A stretch of 50,011 bases of DNA from Burkholderiaceae bacterium. Its GTDB lineage: Bacteria; Pseudomonadota; Gammaproteobacteria; Burkholderiales; Burkholderiaceae_E. The notes under the pieces were generated by a model, which saw nothing but the letters and a program-made list of their open reading frames with translations, was not told the DNA's origin and ran no database searches. The stretch lies in the NCBI GenBank assembly GCA_900299025.1, contig OMIE01000093.1, positions 1-50,011 of the forward strand, in the 5' to 3' direction. The translations under genes were made by a program, and so were the position numbers. Shown piece by piece: positions 33,883 to 41,130 of the stretch; positions within the stretch are counted from its first letter, which is position 1; each line of letters begins with the position of its first letter.

Positions 33883-35439
33883 ATGAGTAAAGCTGTTTTT
33901 CGCAAGCCTCTGGTCCGACTCGTAGTCAGTGCCCTGTCGCTTGGATTCGCTTGCGGGGTGACTTCAGCGCGTTCAGAAGCGGCGTCCTTGGCCCGAGCCG
34001 CACCAAGCGCCTTGCCTGCCCTAGGGGATCCGTCTTCGGAGAGTTTGTCGCCTTCGACCGAGCGCAAGCTCGGCGAAAGCATCATGCGCGACATTCGGCG
34101 CAGTCAGGCTGGTGACGAAGACCTTGATGTCATCGCCTACCTCGATACCCTAGGTAGACGGCTCATTGATGCATCAAAAAGCGGTCAGGATTTTGAGTTT
34201 TTTCTCGTACGCGATAGCAGCCTTAATGCTTTTGCCCTGCCTGGTGGCTTTATCGGCGTCCATGCCGGGCTTATCGCTGCTGCAGAAAGTGAGTCGGAAC
34301 TCGCGGGTGTGCTAGCTCATGAAATCGGCCATGTGACCCAACGCCATATTGCTCGTATGCTGGGGAAGAGTCGCGACGCTGGGATTGCGCAAATGGTTGG
34401 GCTGGTGCTTGCGGCACTGGCTGCCAGATCGAATCCGCAAGCAACACCTGGGCTGATTGCGCTTGGCCAGCAGATGGCACAGGACCAGATGCTTTCTTTT
34501 TCACGCGATGCCGAGCGCGAAGCTGATCGGATTGGCTTTGATACGCTCACGAGGGCTGGCTTCGATCCACAAGGCATGGTAAGTTTTTTCGGGCGGATTC
34601 AGCGCGCCTCGCGGGTTTACGAGTCGGCTGCACCGGCCTATTTGCGCACGCACCCACTGACGACCGAACGGATGTCAGATATGCAGGCGCGGATCCGCCA
34701 GGAGCGTTATAAGCAATGGCCCGATTCCTTGGGTTTTCGTCTGATCCGAGCCAGGATGCAAGCCCTACTTGACCCCAGCGTTGACGGTTTGCGACGAAGC
34801 GCAGAACGTTTTGAGTTTCAGATTAAAGAACAAAGTACTCTTGATCTTGCTGCTGCCTGGTTTGGCCTTGCAAGCGTACGAGAGGCCCAGCTTCGTTGGC
34901 ACGATGCCTTTCAGGCCGCGCAGCTTGCTCGCGATTTGCTGCAGCACGAGGGATTGAACAATGACTCGGCGGCATCGGCGATCGAGCGCGTGCAAATCCA
35001 AGCACTTGCCGGCCAGGGAAACATGCAAGAGGCGATTGCGCGAAGTGAGGCTGCCTTGCAGCAGTTTGCCAGGCAAAAGCGACTTGTACTTGCGCACGCT
35101 GAGCTCTTACTGCGTGCCCAACGCCAGGCCGAGGCCATACGCTGGGTTGAGGCAATGCTAAGTGAACGGCAAGATGATTTACGCGCCTGGGACTTGCTAA
35201 GTAAAATCTACGCATCACAGGGCCAGCGCGCGCTCACTCACCGGGCAAGAGCTGAGGTTTTTTGGCTGCAAGGTGCTTTGCCGGCCGCTATCGAACAATT
35301 AAAGCTCGCGCAGTCGGCTAAAGACGCAGATTTTTTTCATGCATCGGCTATTGATGCGCGACTTCGCGAAGCGCTACAGCGCTGGCGCGCTGAACGGGCG
35401 GCCATGGGCCCTCAAGCTGGACGCGACACAAAGCCATAG
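33883..35439 (+). CDS. bepA: M48-family periplasmic metalloprotease with TPR region, BepA-like
   Basis: A 518-residue exported zinc protease. The N-terminal signal ([24 protein letters not shown]) is followed by the M48 domain, with [12 protein letters not shown] at about 144 (two His and catalytic Glu), the third zinc ligand in [16 protein letters not shown] at about 210, and [11 protein letters not shown]. The C-terminal half (about 290-505) is helical and Ala/Gln/Arg-rich, matching the TPR-like repeats by which BepA/YfgC contacts the BAM complex and LptD. The role in outer-membrane protein quality control is family knowledge. The last 28 bp overlap the convergent gene at 35412. A moaC neighbour is usual in Burkholderiales. 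Confidence 0.9.
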   Translation: MSKAVFRKPLVRLVVSALSLGFACGVTSARSEAASLARAAPSALPALGDPSSESLSPSTERKLGESIMRDIRRSQAGDEDLDVIAYLDTLGRRLIDASKSGQDFEFFLVRDSSLNAFALPGGFIGVHAGLIAAAESESELAGVLAHEIGHVTQRHIARMLGKSRDAGIAQMVGLVLAALAARSNPQATPGLIALGQQMAQDQMLSFSRDAEREADRIGFDTLTRAGFDPQGMVSFFGRIQRASRVYESAAPAYLRTHPLTTERMSDMQARIRQERYKQWPDSLGFRLIRARMQALLDPSVDGLRRSAERFEFQIKEQSTLDLAAAWFGLASVREAQLRWHDAFQAAQLARDLLQHEGLNNDSAASAIERVQIQALAGQGNMQEAIARSEAALQQFARQKRLVLAHAELLLRAQRQAEAIRWVEAMLSERQDDLRAWDLLSKIYASQGQRALTHRARAEVFWLQGALPAAIEQLKLAQSAKDADFFHASAIDARLREALQRWRAERAAMGPQAGRDTKP

Positions 35440-35993
35440 TGTTGCGAAGCATCATCAATGACAGCTAAGCAAAATGCCTGCTTGCCATGTCTTTCTGAGT
35501 CCCAGTGCCTAAGGTAATCCACCGCTGGAGCATGCTGTGCTTCGTCAATGGCAAGTTGTGCAAGGTCAAGATCATGAATCATTGCAGGGCCGAGTTCGCA
35601 GCGTAAAAAAATGCGTCCCTGTCGGTCGATACAAGCGTCTCGAATGTCGTTGACCAAATAGCCCGTATGGCTCACAAGACGATGCTTGCTCGCGTCGGCA
35701 ACCGACTCCAACACCCGCAAGATGAGCGGTGCGGCATCTAATGACACATACACTCGCTGCGGTCCGTTTTGCCAGAACCATCGACCTTGTTCATCGACAG
35801 CGTAGTTGCGGCCGATGAAATCGATGATCGGCGGGCTCGTAATCGGTTCGCCTCGTCCATGTTCTTCAGGGTTAAACCCTGGTGCATCCCGCTGGATCAG
35901 GTGCCAGTGCCCGCGCTCGTCAAGCCTTAACCAGCCAAAGACGGCTGGCACTTGTGGCCAGCGCTTCATCGCATGTTCGACTGCTTCATCCAC
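35412..35993 (-). CDS. Conserved proteobacterial hypothetical protein (DUF29xx type)
   Basis: A 193-residue soluble protein without signal or membrane helix. The N-terminus MKRWPQVPAVFGWLRLDERGHWHLI (from residue 9, seen as two blocks) and IIDFIGRNYAVDEQGRWFWQNGPQRVYV in the middle resemble a family conserved in beta- and gammaproteobacteria that I recall as a DUF of the 2940s; the number is uncertain. Repeated D-x-x-G-x-W/I-x-F/L turns suggest beta-hairpin modules. ATG 35993 is preceded by a perfect AGGAGG about 12 bases upstream. The gene is 26 bp behind the hydrolase gene and ends inside the convergent protease gene. Function unknown. Confidence 0.72.
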   Translation of the reverse strand: MDEAVEHAMKRWPQVPAVFGWLRLDERGHWHLIQRDAPGFNPEEHGRGEPITSPPIIDFIGRNYAVDEQGRWFWQNGPQRVYVSLDAAPLILRVLESVADASKHRLVSHTGYLVNDIRDACIDRQGRIFLRCELGPAMIHDLDLAQLAIDEAQHAPAVDYLRHWDSERHGKQAFCLAVIDDASQHYGFVSRPA

Positions 35994-36019
35994 GCGAATA
36001 CCTCCTGGTCTTTAAGGCT

Positions 36020-37156
36020 TCAAGCATTCAACGTTTCCTTAAACCATTGACAAATCGTCTTTGGCAGCCAGTCGATGGTAATGGGCATGCCGCCTTGCAC
36101 GAAGCCAACATGGCCACCATCGTGCGGATAAGCGAGTTGTACGCTTGAGTGCAGGCCCGATGGACTTCTGAGCGACTTTGCTGGCACAAAGGGATCGTTT
36201 AAAGGATTGAGAACCAAACAAGGGCTTCGAATTGCGCCAAGCCATGGGCCACATGAGCTGCTTGCCCAGTAATGTTCAGCATCGTTAAAACCATGAAGTG
36301 GGGCTGTGACATATTCGTCAAACGCTATAAAAGTTCTTGATTGAAGAACTGATGCTTTATCGTATAGGCCAGGAAATCGCTGCAGGCGCTCGAGAGCGTT
36401 AGGTATAAGGCTATGTAAAAAATAACGCATATACATGAGATTGACGCCACTTGCCAAGGCGTAGGCACCTGCTCTCAAATCCTGGGGTGCGCAAACCGCA
36501 GCGCATGCGTCAACCAGCTTGCTTGCCGACTCGCCTTGTTCGCCAAGCCACTTCAGCAAAGCATTGGCCCCCAGCGACACACCGACTGCGACGAGCAAAC
36601 CATCGTGCCTGCTGCGAAATCTTCGCAAGATCCAGTCGATTTCGGCGCTGTCGCCCGAGTGGTAGGCACGAGGCTTTCGATTAGGCAAGCCACCGCAGCC
36701 GCGAAAGTGAACAACACTTCCTTGCCAGTTCAATCTCAAAGCCTCTTGCATGAATGCAAGGCTGTAATGGCTTTGAGAACTACCCTCCAAGCCATGAAAA
36801 AGCACGAGCTGCACCGAGCTGCTTGCTGGACGCCTGTGCGCCCTCGACGTTGATAGGCCCTCCTCGGTTTGGACGATCGGTACGCTCGTTTTCTGAAGCA
36901 CAGCAGCTTCACAGGTCGACATGACCTCGTCGACAGCCAGCACGTCATCATCGGGTGTCTGCCAGATGTTGCGCTGATAGTTGACCACAGGCTTTTGGCT
37001 AAGCCTTGAGGCAGTTACCGTTTGCACATGCGCGTTGCGCGCCCACCATGGTGCGCGGTAGCCTCGCAGGCGAACGATCGCTTCTTCAGTGCAAGACACG
37101 CGCGTTGGGGCGATCGTCAATGCTTTGGTTTGTGTCTTGCTGAACAGCCGCTGCAT
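36020..37156 (-). CDS. YheT-like alpha/beta hydrolase
   Basis: Alpha/beta-fold hydrolase of the YheT/ABHD group. The family signature YRAPWWARNAHVQTV lies near the N-terminus. It is followed by LVLFHGLEGSSQSHY (oxyanion loop), VVHFRGCGGLPNRKPRAYHSGD, the nucleophile elbow VAVGVSLGANALLKWLGE, LVLNPLNDPFVP with the acid, and the catalytic His in AYPHDGGHVGFV. Substrates are unknown, probably esters. The start is uncertain: the frame reaches 37249, deep in the upstream gene. ATG 37156 still overlaps it by 71 bp, while GTG 37099 would overlap by only 14 bp and give 359 residues, closer to YheT at about 340. None has a clear ribosome site. Confidence 0.85.
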   Translation of the reverse strand: MQRLFSKTQTKALTIAPTRVSCTEEAIVRLRGYRAPWWARNAHVQTVTASRLSQKPVVNYQRNIWQTPDDDVLAVDEVMSTCEAAVLQKTSVPIVQTEEGLSTSRAHRRPASSSVQLVLFHGLEGSSQSHYSLAFMQEALRLNWQGSVVHFRGCGGLPNRKPRAYHSGDSAEIDWILRRFRSRHDGLLVAVGVSLGANALLKWLGEQGESASKLVDACAAVCAPQDLRAGAYALASGVNLMYMRYFLHSLIPNALERLQRFPGLYDKASVLQSRTFIAFDEYVTAPLHGFNDAEHYWASSSCGPWLGAIRSPCLVLNPLNDPFVPAKSLRSPSGLHSSVQLAYPHDGGHVGFVQGGMPITIDWLPKTICQWFKETLNA

Positions 37157-37535
37157 GGTGCAAAACCATGCGCCAGCCTCGGCTGCCATGCATATAAACA
37201 TTAGTACAAGCCATTTGGAAGGCTCGGGCTCTGCCCGCTTCCACGACATGAATGGTCTCGATCAGGTTATGAACCGCGAGTGTTCCTGCTGCAATGATCT
37301 GAATTTTCGATCGATCCACAACAAGATTGCCCTGAGAAAGTATGAGTGCCCACGACTGCCTTATGGCATCAAGGCCTAGCAGACGCGGCCCTGATGGGTG
37401 GATGCAAACGCTATCTTCCTCATCGCTCCAAAGTGCCATCAGGGCTTCAAGATCGCCACGGGCGAGTGCATCGTAGATCGCATCCTCAGCCGCTTCGCTG
37501 CTGTCGTAACGTAAAGGTGAAAGCGTGCTTTTCAT
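37086..37535 (-). CDS. SnoaL-like/NTF2-fold protein
   Basis: A 149-residue cone-shaped NTF2-like protein. EDAIYDALARGDLEALMALWSDEE gives the helical start, followed by VCIHPSGPRLLGLDAIRQSW, characteristic of the proteobacterial SnoaL_3-like group, and the sheet strands AVHNLIETIHVV and RGWRMVLHHAA. Such proteins are small enzymes or ligand binders; no catalytic function can be read from the sequence. The start ATG 37535 overlaps the heptosyltransferase stop by 4 bp, and the 3' end overlaps the hydrolase gene, so the block is likely one operon. Confidence 0.82.
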   Translation of the reverse strand: MKSTLSPLRYDSSEAAEDAIYDALARGDLEALMALWSDEEDSVCIHPSGPRLLGLDAIRQSWALILSQGNLVVDRSKIQIIAAGTLAVHNLIETIHVVEAGRARAFQMACTNVYMHGSRGWRMVLHHAAAVQQDTNQSIDDRPNARVLH

Positions 37536-38554
37536 GGCGCAAGCATAGTGGTCTTTGCGCTGATGCTGCGCAAATCCCGAGCAAGTACCTCAGGGCTGAT
37601 GTTGCGCAAACAATCATGATGGGTGAGTGGGCAGTGCCGCTGAAAACACGGAGAGCAATCAAGTTTCAGCCACCGGACAATAGCCTGCGGGTTGATAGGC
37701 CCGGAGTGCATCGGGTCGGTCGAGCCAAAGACGGCAATTTGAGGCTTCGCAAGAGCGGCGGCGACATGCATTAAGCCAGAATCGTTGGAAACCAATAATC
37801 GTGCGCCGGCGATCAAGGCGATGGCCTGTGCCATTGTGGTTTGACCACAGAGATTAGCCACCCTCTGGCCGGGCTTTGCGCTCTGCGCCAAGGCCTCACC
37901 GAAGGCGTGATCACGTGGGCCGCCAAGGATTGCAAGCCTTTGGGCGCTTGGTATCAAGCCGAGTAGTGCCTGCCAGTGCTCGAGCGGCCATTGCTTGGCC
38001 GGGCCGAATTCTGCACCGGGTGCAAAAACCCAGTAGTCACCCAAGCCAAAGTGCGCTTGCTGGGCGGCAATCTGGGAAGCATCCACCGAAAGTCTGGGCG
38101 CTTGTGGTGGAGCCGCATCGTGGCTGGGCGTGATGGCTGAGGTCAGGGCAAGATAGTAAGACACCATATTTTGCTCGCGTGCCTTGCCGGCTCTCCCTAA
38201 GGGGCGCCGGTTCACAAGGCCGTAGCGATGCTCACCGACATGGCCGATTCGGTGCGGTATGCCAGCAAGCCAGGGTATGAGCGATGATTTAAGCGAATGC
38301 GGCAATATCAAGGCGTGGCTAAATCCAAGGCCGCGGACATGCCTTGCGATCGCTTGCCGCTTTCGCCACTGTAGCCGTCCATGGGACTCCTGAAAGCGCA
38401 GAATCTGCGGACGTTGCGGCATCGCCTCGAACACATCGGCGATGACGCCATCGGCTAGCACGGCACATCGCCCCGATCCTGCCGCATGGGCGATGTGTTC
38501 GAGCAGGGGCTGGGCCATGACTGCATCGCCCACCCAATTAGGAGGGACAATCAG
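37532..38554 (-). CDS. waaF: ADP-heptose:LPS heptosyltransferase II-like glycosyltransferase
   Basis: GT9-family transferase adding the second heptose to the LPS inner core. Features are the N-terminal P-x-W-x-GDAVMAQPLL motif, ALILPHSLKSSLIPWLAGIPHRIGH at about 80-105, the second domain with WVFAPGAEFGPAKQWP, LLVSNDSGLMHVAAALAKP and FGSTDPMHSGP, and the CSPCFQR-x-CPL-x-HHDCL Cys cluster typical of WaaF. The first canonical start in frame is GTG 38533, but it lies inside the conserved motif. The upstream codons (LIVPPNW) match the family's first strand, and no ATG, GTG or TTG exists there before a stop. A CTG at 38554 with GAGGA 10 bases before is my best guess, overlapping no other gene and 13 bp after the zinc-finger stop. 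Confidence 0.85.
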   Translation of the reverse strand: MIVPPNWVGDAVMAQPLLEHIAHAAGSGRCAVLADGVIADVFEAMPQRPQILRFQESHGRLQWRKRQAIARHVRGLGFSHALILPHSLKSSLIPWLAGIPHRIGHVGEHRYGLVNRRPLGRAGKAREQNMVSYYLALTSAITPSHDAAPPQAPRLSVDASQIAAQQAHFGLGDYWVFAPGAEFGPAKQWPLEHWQALLGLIPSAQRLAILGGPRDHAFGEALAQSAKPGQRVANLCGQTTMAQAIALIAGARLLVSNDSGLMHVAAALAKPQIAVFGSTDPMHSGPINPQAIVRWLKLDCSPCFQRHCPLTHHDCLRNISPEVLARDLRSISAKTTMLAP

Positions 38555-38567
38555 CCAGCGTACTTCC

Positions 38568-38780
38568 TCAGTGGCCGTGCGCCTTCTCCCCGGCCTTGAG
38601 CTTGTACGCGGTGCCGCAATAAGGGCAGTTCACGACGTCGGCTTTCGTGACATCGAGAAACACCCGCGGGTGCTGATTCCATAAGCTCATCTTAGGGTTG
38701 GGACAAAAGGCCGGTAGATCTGCCGCAAGTAATTCAACGGCTGCAAGATTTGGACTTGATTTGTTCTGGGTATCGCTCAT
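38568..38780 (-). CDS. Small zinc-finger (CHCC type) protein
   Basis: A 70-residue protein with CPNPKMSLWNQHPRVFLDV and CPYCGTAYKL, i.e. one Cys, one His and a C-x-x-C that together form a CHCC zinc finger, as in the NDUFS6-like family. In Burkholderiales it is regularly encoded between ilvE and a heptosyltransferase. Three in-frame ATGs exist (38789, 38786, 38780); AGGA abuts the first but is 9 bases from ATG 38780, which I choose. Function in bacteria is not established. Confidence 0.85.
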   Translation of the reverse strand: MSDTQNKSSPNLAAVELLAADLPAFCPNPKMSLWNQHPRVFLDVTKADVVNCPYCGTAYKLKAGEKAHGH

Positions 38781-38804
38781 GCTCATCATTCCTGCAACAG
38801 GGTC

Positions 38805-39725
38805 TCAGACAGCCGTGAGCCAGTGGGCGTAACGTTCGGCACGACCGTTGACGACATCAAAAAACATTTGTTGCAGTCGTTCGGTCACAGGACCGCGCGC
38901 ACCGGCGCCAATACAACGATCGTCGAGTTCGCGGATCGGGGTCACCTCGGCCGCTGTCCCCGTAAAAAAGAGTTCATCGGCACAGTACATTTCATCGCGG
39001 GTGATTCGCTTTTCTTTGACCTCGATACCGAAATCCTGGGCAATGGTTATGACCGCATTTCTTGTGATCCCGTCGAGGCAGGATGCGAGGTCGGGCGTGT
39101 AAAGCACACCGTCGCGCACCATGAACACATTTTCGCCGGCACCTTCTGACACGTAGCCTTCGGTGTCGAGCAAGAGGGCTTCGTCGTAGCCATGAGCGGT
39201 AACTTCGGCATTAGCGAGAATCGAGTTGACGTAGTAACCGCTCGCTTTGGCACGGACCATCGACACATTGACGTGATGTCTTGTGTATGAGGAGGTTTTC
39301 ACTCGGATGCCTTTGGCCAAACCATCTTCACCCAAATAAGCGCCCCAGGGCCAGGCAGCTATGGCAACGTGGATGCTGTTGCCAAGCTTTGAAACCCCAA
39401 GCTTTTCGGAGCCCACCCAAACGATTGGCCTGATGTAACAGGACTCGAGTTTGTTTTCGCGTACCACAGCGCGCTGCGCATCGATTAGCGTTTGCTGGCT
39501 AAAAGGGATCTCCATTTGGAAGATCTTGGCTGAGTTGAATAAGCGCCTTGTGTGTTCGGTGAGCCTGAAAATCGCTGTGCCCTTGACTGTGTTGTAGGCA
39601 CGTACCCCTTCGAAAACACCCATGCCGTAGTGCAGCGAATGGGTCAACACATGGATGTTGGCGCTGCGCCAGTCCACCATCTTTCCGTCAAACCAAATCA
39701 GCCCATCGCGGTCAGCCATCGACAT
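38805..39725 (-). CDS. ilvE: Branched-chain amino-acid aminotransferase
   Basis: PLP-dependent class IV aminotransferase, last step of Leu, Ile and Val synthesis. The 306 residues begin with GLIWFDGKMVDWRSANIHVLTHSLHYGMGVFEGVRAY (seen as consecutive blocks), with Arg in EHTRRLFNSAKI, the catalytic Lys in VRAKASGYYVNSILA at about 160, the Glu of YVSEGAGENVFMV at about 193 contacting the PLP ring, and TGTAAEVTPIRELD near 255. ATG 39725 has GAGGAG 8 bases upstream. The zinc-finger gene follows after 24 bp. It diverges from an MFS gene across 136 bp with no clear regulatory site. Confidence 0.97.
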   Translation of the reverse strand: MSMADRDGLIWFDGKMVDWRSANIHVLTHSLHYGMGVFEGVRAYNTVKGTAIFRLTEHTRRLFNSAKIFQMEIPFSQQTLIDAQRAVVRENKLESCYIRPIVWVGSEKLGVSKLGNSIHVAIAAWPWGAYLGEDGLAKGIRVKTSSYTRHHVNVSMVRAKASGYYVNSILANAEVTAHGYDEALLLDTEGYVSEGAGENVFMVRDGVLYTPDLASCLDGITRNAVITIAQDFGIEVKEKRITRDEMYCADELFFTGTAAEVTPIRELDDRCIGAGARGPVTERLQQMFFDVVNGRAERYAHWLTAV

Positions 39726-39861
39726 GGCATCTACTCCTCAAAGAAAGCAATCATGAATCAAAGGGCGCAGGCTAAACCATCCAAGCCTTCGTTGCCCGTC
39801 TTTTAAGGGCAATTTCGCGGCAAAGAGGACGCTGCACCAGCAACTTGGAACATTCTAGCGA

Positions 39862-41124
39862 ATGAGCGGGCCAAGCTTGGCAACATATTCGCGTACCATG
39901 GCCAGAAACAACTCAAAAATACTCCCAATGATCCGTAGCTTGCGCTTTCAAATGGGCCTTCTGGCAACGCTCCAAGCCCTTTTACTAACCAATAATGTGA
40001 CGCTTGTTGCCGTCAATGGCCTGGCAGGCTACCAGCTTGCGAGCGAGAAATGGATGGCGACTCTCCCAGTTACAGGCTATGTACTGGGTGGGGCGGTTTG
40101 GGCTATGCCTGCGGCGCTATTTATGCGGCGTTTTGGTAGGGCTTCTGGCTACGCGTTGGGATCGCTTGCAGCAGTCCTCGGTGCTGTCATTACCTGGTAT
40201 GCGGTAACGAGTTCGAATTTATGGCTACTTTGTTTCGGTACTTTTGTTTGCGGCCTTTATAACGCTTTTGCGCAAAGCTATCGCTTTGCCGCTGCCGACG
40301 ACGCCGATGCCCACGATCCAAGCTTTAAGGCTAAGGCTATTTCGCTCGTGCTTACTGGAGGGATTGTCGGTGGGGTGCTTGGACCGGAGCTTGCCAACTG
40401 GTCAAGAGGTGCGCTTGAGCAGGCCTTTGCTGGCTCGTATTTGAGCTTGTCTGGGTTTGCCATACTTTCTTTATTGCTTTCATCGTTGTTGCGGCTCCCA
40501 GAATCCAAAGGCCCGGCCTCTGTTGCTGACGGCGAGATAAGGCCACTATCGGAAATCTTGCGTCAGCCCGCGGTAAGTCTTGCCATTCTCAGTGCCGCCA
40601 TCGGCTACGGGGTTATGAATCTTTTAATGGTCGCAACCCCGCTTGCCATGGAAGTCTGCGGGCATAGCTGGCCATCGACCACAATGGTGCTGGAGTGGCA
40701 TGTGATTGGCATGTTTGCGCCTGGACTGATCACCGGATCGTTAATCAGCCGCTTTGGCGTCATGCGCATGCTGATTGCGGGGGTGGCGCTTAATCTTATA
40801 GCGATGGTTGTGGCATTGATGGGAACGAGCGTTTCACACTTTCTGGTATCGATGGCCTTAATCGGGGTTGGCTGGAATTTTATGTATACCGGTGGCACCA
40901 CCTTGCTCACCCAGTCTTATCGCCCCGTTGAGAAAAATAAGGTCCAGGGTTTTATGGATATGTGCGTTTTTTGTGTGATGGTGAGTTCATCAGCCTCATC
41001 GGGTGCCTTGCATTTTATGAATGGTTGGAACGTTCTTAATATGATTGCCATTCCTTTGGTGGCAACCGTACTTGTCTATGCGGCGTGGCTCAGTTGGCAA
41101 AAGGCCACTCCGAAGGCGGTCTAG
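39862..41124 (+). CDS. Major facilitator superfamily transporter
   Basis: A 12-helix MFS permease of 420 residues. Hydrophobic segments alternate with short basic loops; the loop between helices 2 and 3 reads MRRFGRASGYALG, a version of the MFS motif G-x-x-x-D-R-x-G-R-R/K. Helix 4-5 contains FVCGLYNAFAQSYRFAAADDA, a wording I recall in uncharacterised proteobacterial MFS proteins, and the second half has LIGVGWNFMYTGGTTLLTQSYR. No substrate can be read. ATG 39862 has GGAA 10 bases before; ATG 39898 is an alternative. It converges on glnE with 6 bp between stop codons. Confidence 0.88.
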   Translation: MSGPSLATYSRTMARNNSKILPMIRSLRFQMGLLATLQALLLTNNVTLVAVNGLAGYQLASEKWMATLPVTGYVLGGAVWAMPAALFMRRFGRASGYALGSLAAVLGAVITWYAVTSSNLWLLCFGTFVCGLYNAFAQSYRFAAADDADAHDPSFKAKAISLVLTGGIVGGVLGPELANWSRGALEQAFAGSYLSLSGFAILSLLLSSLLRLPESKGPASVADGEIRPLSEILRQPAVSLAILSAAIGYGVMNLLMVATPLAMEVCGHSWPSTTMVLEWHVIGMFAPGLITGSLISRFGVMRMLIAGVALNLIAMVVALMGTSVSHFLVSMALIGVGWNFMYTGGTTLLTQSYRPVEKNKVQGFMDMCVFCVMVSSSASSGALHFMNGWNVLNMIAIPLVATVLVYAAWLSWQKATPKAV

Positions 41125-41130
41125 GCCTTG

